Part shown: positions 1-7,484 of the stretch, piece after piece
How positions within the stretch are numbered: the first letter of the stretch is position 1
Layout of the letters: each line of letters starts with the position of its first letter
Notes under the pieces: model-generated
Told to the model about the DNA's origin: nothing
Databases searched by the model: none
The model's input: the letters and a program-made list of their open reading frames with translations, nothing else
Assembly: GCA_934726055.1 (NCBI GenBank)
Contig: CAKVCZ010000010.1
Location: forward strand, 1 to 64,000
Reading direction: 5' to 3'
DNA: 64,000 nt
From: an uncultured Candidatus Melainabacteria bacterium
Lineage (GTDB): Bacteria > Cyanobacteriota > Vampirovibrionia > Gastranaerophilales > Gastranaerophilaceae
Position numbers and translations under genes: made by a program

Positions 1-218
1 GGTTTATCAGGGAATATTTTAATCCAAACGTTACCGCCACGTTTGATTTCACGAGTCATTGCACGACGTGCTGCTTCGATTTGACGGCTTGTTATCCAGC
101 CAGGTTCTAATGCTTTTAGTGCGTATGAACCAAATTCAAAGTTAACACCACGAGTTTCATGTCCTCTCATTCTGCCTTTTTGCATTTTGCGGTATTTTGT
201 CTTTTTAGGTTGTAACAT
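1..218 (-). CDS. rplP: 50S ribosomal protein L16 (partial, N-terminal part)
   Basis: Reading the minus strand from an ATG at 218 gives MLQPKKTKYRKMQKGRMRG followed by the typical L16 stretch with GVNFGSYALKALE and ITSRQIEAARRAM. L16 binds 23S rRNA near the peptidyl-transferase centre and helps position the A-site tRNA. The window boundary removes the C-terminal half. It is the ninth gene of the S10 operon here, 29 bp after rpsC, in the order found in most bacteria (S3-L16). Confidence 0.95.
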   Translation of the reverse strand, partial: MLQPKKTKYRKMQKGRMRGHETRGVNFEFGSYALKALEPGWITSRQIEAARRAMTREIKRGGNVWIKIFPDK

Positions 219-247
219 TTTATTTTACTCCTGTGTATAATTAATTA

Positions 248-973
248 TTATTCTTCAACTTCTGCTGCTCTGCGTTTACCGCGTCTTGCACCAACTTTTT
301 CGTCTTTTGAAACTTTAGCTTTGATGTTTTCATCTGCTTTTTCACCAGGCATTAAGTTACCTTTGAATACCCAAACTTTTACACCAATTTTACCCATCAT
401 AGTATCTGCTTCTGCAAAACCATAATCTACATCAGCTCTTAATGTTTGAAGTGGAATTCTGCCTTCTTTTGCCCATTCACTACGAGCAATTTCTGCACCA
501 CCTAAACGGCCTGATACCATAACTTTTATACCTTGTGCACCTGAACGCATTGTTCTTTGCATTGCTTGTTTCATTGCTCTTCTAAATGCTACACGTTTTT
601 CAAGTTGCTGTGCAATTGCTTCTGATACTAATTGTGCATCTGCGTTGATTCTTGCAACTTCTACTACATTTAGAATTACTTGACGGTTAATATATTTTGA
701 AATTTCTTGTTTTAATTCTTCAATACCTTGACCGTTACGTCCAACAACAATACCAGGTTTTGCAGTTACTACTGTAATTGTTGTGTTTTGAGCTTTTCTT
801 GCTATTAAAATTCTTGATACGCCTGCTGCGTATAATTTTTTCTTAACAAATTTTCTAATTTTAGCATCTTCTGCTACAAATTGTCCATATTCTTTTATTT
901 TAGCATACCATGAGCTTACCCAAGGTTTAATAATGCCTACTCTAAATCCGGTTGGATGTGTTTTTTGTCCCAT
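248..973 (-). CDS. rpsC: 30S ribosomal protein S3
   Basis: The 241-residue product begins MGQKTHPTGFRVGI, the usual S3 start, carries the KH-domain GxxG region (VVGRNGQGIEEL) and the conserved C-terminal half (VMVSGRLGGAEIARSEW). S3 lines the mRNA entry channel of the 30S subunit. A short basic/acidic tail rich in Lys, Arg and Glu follows the second domain, a variable region of the family. It lies 12 bp downstream of rplV in the S10 operon and is of normal length. Confidence 0.97.
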   Translation of the reverse strand: MGQKTHPTGFRVGIIKPWVSSWYAKIKEYGQFVAEDAKIRKFVKKKLYAAGVSRILIARKAQNTTITVVTAKPGIVVGRNGQGIEELKQEISKYINRQVILNVVEVARINADAQLVSEAIAQQLEKRVAFRRAMKQAMQRTMRSGAQGIKVMVSGRLGGAEIARSEWAKEGRIPLQTLRADVDYGFAEADTMMGKIGVKVWVFKGNLMPGEKADENIKAKVSKDEKVGARRGKRRAAEVEE

Positions 974-985
974 ATTACTTAATTC

Positions 986-1324
986 CTATTTTCCTGTGTC
1001 ACTAACTTTTAATGTCAAATGAGATGTACGTTTCAATCTTGAGTACATACGACCTTGTGCTCTTGGTCTTGCTCTTTTATAAGTAACACTTTCGTCTGCA
1101 AATATTTCTGAAATTCTTAATTGTTCAGCATTTACACCGAATTGTTCTTTAGCATTTGCCACTGCAGCTTTTAAGTTCTTTTCAACCACTCTTGCTGCAA
1201 AATATGGCATAAAACGTAACAAGTCTTGTGCTTCAATGACATTTTTGCCACGAACTTCGTTGATTACTCTGCGAAGTTTGCGAGCTGTCATTTTAATATT
1301 TGATTGTTTTGCTTTAGCTTCCAT
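986..1324 (-). CDS. rplV: 50S ribosomal protein L22
   Basis: The 112-residue protein shows the L22 core (TARKLRRVINEVRGKNV near the N-terminus, KNLKAAVANA in the middle) and the beta-hairpin region RARPRAQGRMYSRLKRTSH, which in the ribosome reaches into the nascent-peptide exit tunnel. Length is normal. It sits between rpsS and rpsC, the standard S10-operon position. Confidence 0.97.
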   Translation of the reverse strand: MEAKAKQSNIKMTARKLRRVINEVRGKNVIEAQDLLRFMPYFAARVVEKNLKAAVANAKEQFGVNAEQLRISEIFADESVTYKRARPRAQGRMYSRLKRTSHLTLKVSDTGK

Positions 1325-1361
1325 TTCTTTATCCTTTTTTAATTAAAGTCTTTACTTAAGT

Positions 1362-1637
1362 TTATTTCTTAGCTGTTTTATCAGCAGCATGACCTCTGAA
1401 TAGTCTTGTTGGTGCAAATTCACCAAGTTTATGACCAATCATTTGTTCTGTAACATATACAGGAACGTGAGTTTTTCCGTTATGTACAGCTATTGTATGT
1501 CCTAACATATCAGGACTAATCATTGAAGCTCTTGACCAAGTTTTGATAACTTTCTTTTCTGAATTTTCATTCATTTTAGCAATTTTCTTAGCTAATGCTT
1601 CTTCGATATATGGTCCTTTTTTTAATGAGCGTGCCAT
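1362..1637 (-). CDS. rpsS: 30S ribosomal protein S19
   Basis: A 91-residue protein beginning MARSLKKGPYIEEAL and containing the conserved WSRASMISPDMLGHTIAVHN and GHKLGEFAPTRLFRGH segments of S19. S19 is in the head of the 30S subunit, where it contacts S13 and the A-site finger of 23S rRNA. Gene order rplB-rpsS-rplV is the conserved one. No unusual feature was seen. Confidence 0.97.
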   Translation of the reverse strand: MARSLKKGPYIEEALAKKIAKMNENSEKKVIKTWSRASMISPDMLGHTIAVHNGKTHVPVYVTEQMIGHKLGEFAPTRLFRGHAADKTAKK

Positions 1638-1672
1638 TAATTTATTCTCCTTTTATATTATTTCTAATCTAA

Positions 1673-2500
1673 CTATTTTGTTCTGCGTCTTACAATTAAC
1701 TTGTTAGAAGCCTTAGTAGATTTTCTAGTTTTGTAACCAAGTGCAGGTTTACCCCAAGGTGTCTTAGGATGTCCGCCAGGACCTGTTTTACCTTCACCAC
1801 CACCGTGTGGGTGATCACAAGGGTTCATTGTTACACCACGTACTGTTGGTTTGATACCCATATAACGTTTTCTACCAGCTTTACCAATGTGAATGTTTTT
1901 GAATTCTGAATTGCCTAATGCACCAATTGTTGCCATGCATTCTTTTCTTACCATTCTCATTTCGCCTGAAGGTAATTTAATTGTTACGTAGTTACCTTCT
2001 TTTGCCATTAATTGTGCTGAATTACCTGCTGAACGTACCATTTTTGCACCTCTGCCAGGTTCTAATTCAACGTTATGAACAATTGTACCAAGAGGAATCA
2101 ATTCTAATGGTAATGCATTACCGTTTTGAATTGGAGCTTGCGGACCTGAAACAATTACATCACCAACATTCAATCCTTCAGGTGTTAAAATATATCTTTT
2201 TTCACCGTCTGCGTAGAATACTAATGAAATTCTTACGTTTCTGTTTGGGTCATATTCAATTGTTTTAACTGTTGCAGGAACGCCAAATTTTTCTCTTTTG
2301 AAATCAATAACTCTGTAATGTTGTTTTACTCCACCACCTTTATGACGGCAAGTAATTCTACCAGTATTGTTACGACCTGCAGTTTTTCTTAATGGTTTTA
2401 AAAGTGATTTTTCAGGAGTTGATGTTGTGATATCTTGATAATCACTTTTTGTCATACCTCTTTGTCCCGGAGATGTCGGATTAATTTTTCTAATACCCAT
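1673..2500 (-). CDS. rplB: 50S ribosomal protein L2
   Basis: The 275-residue product has the L2 hallmark regions: GRNNTGRITCRHKGGGVKQHYR near residues 42-62, the central OB/SH3-type domains, and the C-terminal VRGVTMNPCDHPHGGGEGK with the histidine needed around the peptidyl-transferase centre. L2 is an early, essential 50S assembly protein. It follows rplW by 18 bp. Confidence 0.98.
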   Translation of the reverse strand: MGIRKINPTSPGQRGMTKSDYQDITTSTPEKSLLKPLRKTAGRNNTGRITCRHKGGGVKQHYRVIDFKREKFGVPATVKTIEYDPNRNVRISLVFYADGEKRYILTPEGLNVGDVIVSGPQAPIQNGNALPLELIPLGTIVHNVELEPGRGAKMVRSAGNSAQLMAKEGNYVTIKLPSGEMRMVRKECMATIGALGNSEFKNIHIGKAGRKRYMGIKPTVRGVTMNPCDHPHGGGEGKTGPGGHPKTPWGKPALGYKTRKSTKASNKLIVRRRTK

Positions 2501-2518
2501 TTTTATTTATCCTTTTTC

Positions 2519-2827
2519 CTATATTTCTACAAGTTCTTTAATTGGATCACCTTCGATAGTTACGATTGCTTTTTTTGATGAATCTGTTCTACCAAATTTG
2601 TAACCCATTCTTTTTGCGTGAGAAGGCATATAAACTGTTCTTACTTTTTTAACTTTTCTGCCAGGGAATGCTAATTCAACTGCTTGTGCAATTTCAACTT
2701 TAGTAGCATCCATGTTTACTTCAAAAGTATATTGACCTTCTTGCATTGCTTTGTATGATTTTTCTGTAATCAATGGTTTTTTAATTACATCATATAATTT
2801 TTCTGTATTTGTTCTTGAAGTACTCAT
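2519..2827 (-). CDS. rplW: 50S ribosomal protein L23
   Basis: A 102-residue protein with the L23 N-terminal pattern DVIKKPLITEKSYKAM and the C-terminal KKAIVTIEGD. L23 lies at the exit tunnel and docks signal recognition particle and trigger factor. Its start codon overlaps the stop of rplD (TAATG on the minus strand at 2825-2829), which suggests translational coupling with L4. Confidence 0.96.
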   Translation of the reverse strand: MSTSRTNTEKLYDVIKKPLITEKSYKAMQEGQYTFEVNMDATKVEIAQAVELAFPGRKVKKVRTVYMPSHAKRMGYKFGRTDSSKKAIVTIEGDPIKELVEI

Positions 2828-3468
2828 TATTGTAACCTTTCAGTGATTTCGTTAACTGCTGATTCAGTGATAATTACGCTATCAGCCTCTAACAAGTCTT
2901 TTACGTTTAAGTTTGTTGGTAATAATAATTTTACGCTTGGAATGTTTCTTGCTGCTAACTCTAAATTGTTGTTTTCAGCTGCTTTTACATCTGCAATAAT
3001 TAAAATTTTACCTGTAACCTTTAATGAGTCTAATACAGACATCATTAATTTTGTTTTTGGTTCTGCAATAGCTAAATCTTTTACAACAACTAATTGTTCA
3101 TTTCTAGCTGATAATGCAGATCTTAATGCAAGTTGTCTTGCTTTTTGAGGCATAGAGAAAGAATAATCTCTTGGTTTTGGTCCAAATGAAACACCACCAC
3201 CAGCAAACAACGGAGATCTCAATGAACCAGCTCTTGCTCTACCTGTACCTTTTTGTTTCCAAGGTTTACGTCCACCGCCTCTAACTTCTGCTCTTGTTTT
3301 AGCACAAGCTGAACCTTGTCTTGCGTTGTTCAATTGACGTCTTAATGCTAAGTGCATTACGTGCAAATTTGGTTCAACGCCAAAAACGCTTTCATTTAAC
3401 GAGATTGCACCAAGTTTTTCACCTGATGTACTCAATATTTCTTTTTCTTGTGTTTTTGCTTTTGCCAT
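2827..3468 (-). CDS. rplD: 50S ribosomal protein L4
   Basis: The 213-residue protein contains the L4 extended-loop signature (ALRRQLNNARQGSACAKTRAEVRGGGRKPWKQKGTGRARAGS, summarised by VRGGGRKPWKQKGTGRAR) that reaches the exit tunnel, followed by the Rossmann-like C-terminal domain. In E. coli and some other bacteria L4 is also the repressor of its own S10 operon. Whether the structured spacer between rpsJ and rplC is a target here is unknown. Confidence 0.97.
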   Translation of the reverse strand: MAKAKTQEKEILSTSGEKLGAISLNESVFGVEPNLHVMHLALRRQLNNARQGSACAKTRAEVRGGGRKPWKQKGTGRARAGSLRSPLFAGGGVSFGPKPRDYSFSMPQKARQLALRSALSARNEQLVVVKDLAIAEPKTKLMMSVLDSLKVTGKILIIADVKAAENNNLELAARNIPSVKLLLPTNLNVKDLLEADSVIITESAVNEITERLQ

Positions 3469-3518
3469 TTTTATATGTCCTTATATTGTATTATTTTCTA
3501 ATGTATTTGAGTTGGATA

Positions 3519-4157
3519 TTATACATTCCATTTTGTTCTTGAAGGAACTATTGTTACTAATTTACCTTCTGAACCTGGTACTGAACCTTTTATTAGAATT
3601 AAGCTGTTTTCTGAATCAACTTTTACTAATTTCAATTTTGAAATTGTAACTCTTTCGTTACCCATGTTACCAGCCATTCTTTTACCTTTGATAACTCTTG
3701 AAGGTGTTGTACCTGCTCCAATTGAACCAGGTGCTCTGTGATTTTTTGAACCGTGAGCCATTGGTCCTCTTGAGAAGTTATGTCTTTTTACAGTACCTTG
3801 GAATCCTTTACCAATTGAAGTACCTGTAACATCAACTTTTTGTACATCGTTTAATACTGATAATTCGATTTGTTGACCAACTGTGTAATCTTGAGGATTA
3901 TCAACTCTGAATTCTTGTAGGTGTCTGAAATTATCTAACTTGTTCTTTGCAAAATGACCAATTTGAGCTTTTGTCAAATGTTTTTCTTTTGCTGCTACCG
4001 TACCTACTTGGATTGCATTGTAACCATCTGTTTCCACAGTTTTCACTTGTGTTACAACAATCGGATCAACTTTTATTACAGTTACCGGAACTGCTAAACC
4101 TTCTTCGTTGAAAATTTGAGTCATTCCAACTTTTTTACCTATCACACCAAGTGTCAT
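3519..4157 (-). CDS. rplC: 50S ribosomal protein L3
   Basis: A 212-residue protein starting MTLGVIGKKVGMTQIFNEEG, the conserved L3 beginning, and containing the tip-loop segment RGPMAHGSKNHRAPGSIG with the glutamine/histidine region near the peptidyl-transferase centre. L3 is among the first proteins to assemble into 50S. It follows rpsJ after an unusually long 157 bp spacer that looks structured (annotated separately). A Shine-Dalgarno AAAGGAAA lies just before the ATG. Confidence 0.97.
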   Translation of the reverse strand: MTLGVIGKKVGMTQIFNEEGLAVPVTVIKVDPIVVTQVKTVETDGYNAIQVGTVAAKEKHLTKAQIGHFAKNKLDNFRHLQEFRVDNPQDYTVGQQIELSVLNDVQKVDVTGTSIGKGFQGTVKRHNFSRGPMAHGSKNHRAPGSIGAGTTPSRVIKGKRMAGNMGNERVTISKLKLVKVDSENSLILIKGSVPGSEGKLVTIVPSRTKWNV

Positions 4158-4314
4158 AAATTTTCCTTTCTTTTTTGGAGTTAAGAAATTAATTCTTAAT
4201 CCGTCTGCTTGCGAGCGCTACGTGCCTTGTGAGCCTCTTACCTTTTACCCTATTAGAGTCGTAGATCGCATTATATGCATAATGCTTATTTAATTTTTTA
4301 CAGGTTCGTCAAAA
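4158..4314 (-). promoter_or_regulatory. Structured rpsJ-rplC spacer, candidate ribosomal leader RNA
   Basis: S10-operon genes here are normally 12-50 bp apart, but this spacer is 157 bp. On the minus strand it contains GCATTAT-ATGC-type inverted repeats (around 4268-4285), a possible stem pairing GCG..CTACG (about 4258-4267) with CGTAGCGC (about 4214-4221), and a 7 bp stem TTAAGAA/TTCTTAA (about 4182-4200) just before the rplC ribosome binding site. The stretch 4202-4235 is clearly GC-richer than its surroundings. No ORF spans it. A ribosomal-protein autoregulatory RNA is an inference; no known leader consensus was recognised. Confidence 0.45.
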
Positions 4315-4626
4315 TTATAATTTAACTTCGATATCTACACCTGCAGGTAAATCTAATCTACTCAACTCTTCAGTTGTCTGTTGAGTTGCTTCGTATATAT
4401 CAATGATACGTTTATGTGTTCTCATTTCAAAGTGCTCACGAGATTTTTTATCTACGTGTGGAGAACGCAATACACAATATATACGTCTTTTTGTAGGTAA
4501 AGGAATTGGTCCGGCTACTTTTGCGTCTGTTCTTTTTGCTGTTTCTACGATTTTGTCAGCTGATACGTCAATCAATTTGTGATCGTATGCTTTTAAACAA
4601 ACTCTGATTCTTTGTGCTGTTGCCAT
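4315..4626 (-). CDS. rpsJ: 30S ribosomal protein S10 / NusE
   Basis: The 103-residue product starts MATAQRIRVCLKAYDHKLID and contains the S10 core PLPTKRRIYCVLRSPHVDKKSREHFEMR and the C-terminal LDLPAGVDIEVKL. S10 is a 30S head protein and, as NusE, also an antitermination factor linking RNA polymerase to the ribosome. It is the first gene of the operon, about 90 nt after a strong promoter, with AAAGGAAAAG as ribosome binding site. Confidence 0.98.
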   Translation of the reverse strand: MATAQRIRVCLKAYDHKLIDVSADKIVETAKRTDAKVAGPIPLPTKRRIYCVLRSPHVDKKSREHFEMRTHKRIIDIYEATQQTTEELSRLDLPAGVDIEVKL

Positions 4627-4722
4627 ATTTCTTTTCCTTTATTACTTCTACAACCTTGTGGTTATAACTATTTCCTATCGCCTAATAACAAGCATGTTGC
4701 TATTTATAACGACCGTATAAAA

Positions 4723-4751
4723 ATCTTATATCAAACAATTTTTACTGTCAA
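4723..4751 (-). promoter_or_regulatory. Sigma70-type promoter of the S10 operon
   Basis: On the minus strand TTGACA (4746-4751) is separated by exactly 17 bp from TAAGAT (4723-4728), giving a near-consensus promoter about 97 bp upstream of rpsJ. A perfect palindrome, ACGTTT-GT-AAACGT, lies at 4764-4777, some 13 bp upstream of the -35 box, and could be an operator; no regulator is known. Confidence 0.75.
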
Positions 4752-4789
4752 CACTGTATTTTTACGTTTGTAAACGTTTCTTAATAATT

Positions 4790-5473
4790 TTATATCCCGT
4801 TTTTTATTTTTATAAAAAAACTTGGGGAATCTTCTTCTGACTCGGTATCATAAAATTTTACATTTACAGGTCGTTTTGTTGAAAACAATGTTTTTATTAA
4901 TCTGTCTTTTTCTGCGGTGTCTAATTCATAATTTACAAATTCTAAATCTGTATCATTTAAAAGCAAGTATGATTGACGTTTTAGAGGAAACTTTTTTATT
5001 TCAAGATTATAATTTTCATCAATATCTTGAACAAAATCCGAAATGTATATTATTTGTGGTTTCCCTGTTATTTTTCTTATATCTGAAATATCTAAAGGTA
5101 TTTCTATAAATATTTTATTTCTTCTGTGATAAAAAATTTCATAAAATTTATTTTCAAAACTATGATATGCCAACAATCTGCCCTTATATATAAATTCATA
5201 AGTAGAACCGTCAGGAGAGTATATATCCTTATTTGGAGAAACATATTTTGAATACACACCTAAATCATCTTCGACATATCTTGTAACTTCCAGTATCTGA
5301 CTTTTTAAATGATTCGGTCTTTGATAATACCACTTTTTTGTAAAAAAAGAATAATATATCATTTGACCTTCAGAAACACCACCATAAACTTCATTGACAG
5401 GTCTTGCAAAAGATGATGTCATTCCTAAAAAAATAATAAATATTAAAATACTAATATTTTTTAAATTAAACAT
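4790..5473 (-). CDS. Secreted hypothetical protein
   Basis: I do not recognise this 227-residue protein. It has an N-terminal signal peptide (MFNLKNISILIFIIFLGMTSSFA, hydrophobic core residues 8-18, likely cleaved near Ala23), then a mostly beta-type, Tyr/Phe/Lys-rich region with repeated short patterns of the type YxFxxxxWYY and YHSFENKFYEIFYH. No cysteines or catalytic motif stand out. The start overlaps the end of the DUF6485 gene by 8 nt, so it is the last gene of the queH run. Likely exported to periplasm or outer surface; function unknown. Confidence 0.75.
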   Translation of the reverse strand: MFNLKNISILIFIIFLGMTSSFARPVNEVYGGVSEGQMIYYSFFTKKWYYQRPNHLKSQILEVTRYVEDDLGVYSKYVSPNKDIYSPDGSTYEFIYKGRLLAYHSFENKFYEIFYHRRNKIFIEIPLDISDIRKITGKPQIIYISDFVQDIDENYNLEIKKFPLKRQSYLLLNDTDLEFVNYELDTAEKDRLIKTLFSTKRPVNVKFYDTESEEDSPSFFIKIKNGI

Positions 5474-5666
5474 GCTTTGACATTACCTTTATAAAATTCG
5501 CAATCGATCTGTCATAAGTAGCTTCACCGGCAGCTGTAAAAAAGCATCCCGGAATTTCGCCATTTTCTCTATGAGAACGAACACAATCACAGCAAATACC
5601 ACGATTTCTGCATGTCGTATATGTACAAGAACAATCTAATTTATTTTCGTCTTTTTTGCATTCCAT
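5466..5666 (-). CDS. Small Cys-rich DUF6485-type protein
   Basis: A 66-residue protein with eight cysteines, seven of them packed in the N-terminal half (MECKKDENKLDCSCTYTTC, then RNRGICCDCVRSHRENGEIPGC). The CxCxYxxCxRxGxCCxCxxxH spacing is that of the DUF6485 family, small bacterial proteins predicted to bind metal, probably zinc; the biochemical role is unknown. It overlaps the following secreted gene by 8 nt and follows queH by 9 nt, so it is probably cotranscribed with the queuosine gene. Confidence 0.7.
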   Translation of the reverse strand: MECKKDENKLDCSCTYTTCRNRGICCDCVRSHRENGEIPGCFFTAAGEATYDRSIANFIKVMSKHV

Positions 5667-5675
5667 AACTTTATT

Positions 5676-6218
5676 CTAATCCTTTCTAAGGCTAAACTTA
5701 CATCCACAATAGTTTTGACGATATAAACCCAGACTTTTTGAAATCTGATTTGTTTTTAAAAATCCATCTTTTTTCTTAAAATCTATTGCTAAATAATTTA
5801 TACCATAAAGATTTGCAACTTTCATTCCTATTTGAGAAACTTTCTCAAAATTTTTATGCGGACTTATTACAATTGAGGTAGTAAAACTATTTATACCAAG
5901 CTTTTTCGCTTTTTTAGCAGTTTCTTCTAAACGCATTTCAAAACACAAATCGCAGCGTTGACCTTTTTCCGGCTCATTTTCAAATCCTCTTACATAATCA
6001 AAATAATTTTGAGGAATATATTCTCCTTCAATTAATTCACATCCAAAATGCTCGCACAACTTTATTTGAGCATCTAAACGTTTTAAATATTCTTCTTTTG
6101 GAAAGATATTTGGATTATAAAAATATACAACAGTTTCATAATCCAATTCTAACAAATGTTGAATCGGGTATGACGAACATATTGCACAACACGCATGAAG
6201 CAAAATCTTATTTTTCAT
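5676..6218 (-). CDS. queH: Epoxyqueuosine reductase QueH
   Basis: QueH (former DUF208) performs the last step of queuosine synthesis in tRNA, reducing epoxyqueuosine to queuosine, in organisms lacking QueG. The protein shows the N-terminal LHACCAICSSYP with paired cysteines, YNPNIFPKEEY, RCDLCFEMRLEETA with the second cysteine pair, FTTSIVISPHKN and the C-terminal YCGC; these cysteines bind the Fe-S cluster and metal in the family. I start it at the ATG at 6218 (MKNKILLHACC); a GTG at 6236 is in frame but has no better ribosome binding site. Either start overlaps the end of the VKOR-DsbA gene. Confidence 0.9.
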   Translation of the reverse strand: MKNKILLHACCAICSSYPIQHLLELDYETVVYFYNPNIFPKEEYLKRLDAQIKLCEHFGCELIEGEYIPQNYFDYVRGFENEPEKGQRCDLCFEMRLEETAKKAKKLGINSFTTSIVISPHKNFEKVSQIGMKVANLYGINYLAIDFKKKDGFLKTNQISKSLGLYRQNYCGCKFSLRKD

Positions 6219-7473
6219 TAGACTTTTCTTTTGCACCAGCTTTTATAAGAGTTTCTTTCAATTGATAATCAGGCATTACACCGATTTTTATAGGATTATC
6301 ACCTATTCTTATTGCAGGAGTTCCGTGTACACCACGTGCAACCGCTTCATCTATATCCCTTAAAACTCTTTCACCACTTAATGGTGCCATAACATCCGCT
6401 TTTAGCTTGTCTATGTTCAATCCATGACGCATTGCTATCATCCACACGTCATAATCTGTCATTGGCTGTTTTATGTAAAACTCTGAAGCTACACCCCAAT
6501 AATTACCTTGCATCGCAGCAGCTTCAGCATATCTTGACAAAATGCAAGATGCCTGATGGAACGGTCTTTGCAAATATCTGTTACACTCTTGGTCAAGAGG
6601 ATAATTATGATGAACAACCAAAACGTTATCAAGTTCCGATATTACCTTGTGAATTATTATATTGTAAACGCAACATATCGGACATCTAAAATCCGAATAC
6701 ACATGCAATTTTACCTGTCCGTTTGCATCACCTAAAATATTTCCTTCAACTGCATAAGGATTAACCTTTTTATCATCATTTAATTTTATATATTTTCTAA
6801 CAGATTTTATTGATTTTACTTGCGGTGCCAAAACATAAGAAACCGTTGTATATGTTAAAAATACACAAGCAACCAACATAACAGAAATAAATGCAATTAG
6901 ATATTTTTTAACTTTTAGTGCAGATACAAAATCATCAAAAGAAGTCTTAAATATATTTATAAAAGCACCTTTTTTATAATCAATTGCCAATAATCCTATT
7001 GATAAATTTAACACATAGGTAAACGCACAAAGTATGCATAATTTTTTAATTTGGAATAAACTTATACATAACAATATCATTGAAATAGTGAATGAAATAA
7101 TCCCCAATGCCGCAATATAGCAATACGGATTTTTAAAAACTTCTAAAAATTTCAATAATTTAACATTTGCAAGTTTTTTTACAAACATCATCAAACCGAT
7201 GAAAAGGTACAAAAACATTCCCCACAATGCAAGAGGAATGCCTAAAAATTGTGAATCTACTGTTTTTGCAACAGAATCACAATCTATAAATTCGTTTATT
7301 GAACAAAAACTTGACGGAGCATTTTCTAAAAAGTTTGCATTGTAGTATATTACAGCCAATTTAATTGTTGTAATAAATCCTACAAAGGCAATTATGCCTA
7401 TTAAAACTTTTCGTAAAATACTTATGTTTTCTACCTTTTCAGTTTCTGTTTTATTTGTATCTATATTTTCCAC
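6208..7473 (-). CDS. VKOR-DsbA fusion disulfide-forming protein
   Basis: A 421-residue membrane protein joining two activities. After a first membrane segment (about 22-42), residues 50-170 form a vitamin K epoxide reductase-like four-helix bundle with the loop cysteine pair (CSINEFIDC) and the CILC redox motif near residue 147. After another membrane helix (about 195-215) a periplasmic thioredoxin/DsbA domain follows, with CPIC in YSDFRCPICCVY and the cis-Pro region GTPAIRIG. Such fusions oxidise cysteines of exported proteins and pass electrons to quinone. It could oxidise the cysteine-containing prepilins of this genome; that link is inference. Confidence 0.88.
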   Translation of the reverse strand: MENIDTNKTETEKVENISILRKVLIGIIAFVGFITTIKLAVIYYNANFLENAPSSFCSINEFIDCDSVAKTVDSQFLGIPLALWGMFLYLFIGLMMFVKKLANVKLLKFLEVFKNPYCYIAALGIISFTISMILLCISLFQIKKLCILCAFTYVLNLSIGLLAIDYKKGAFINIFKTSFDDFVSALKVKKYLIAFISVMLVACVFLTYTTVSYVLAPQVKSIKSVRKYIKLNDDKKVNPYAVEGNILGDANGQVKLHVYSDFRCPICCVYNIIIHKVISELDNVLVVHHNYPLDQECNRYLQRPFHQASCILSRYAEAAAMQGNYWGVASEFYIKQPMTDYDVWMIAMRHGLNIDKLKADVMAPLSGERVLRDIDEAVARGVHGTPAIRIGDNPIKIGVMPDYQLKETLIKAGAKEKSNEK

Positions 7474-7484
7474 TTTTCAATTCC

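Noticed and set aside
1981..2268. Plus-strand ORF of 95 codons opposite rplB
   Set aside because: It lies entirely inside the highly conserved L2 gene in the antisense direction and has no ribosome binding site or recognisable domain. The same applies to the other long antisense frames over rplD, lysC, pckA, leuS and glgP-like genes.
4158..4314. tRNA gene in the rpsJ-rplC spacer
   Set aside because: The GC-rich stretch was inspected for acceptor stem, GTTC T-loop and anticodon arm on both strands; no cloverleaf can be formed.
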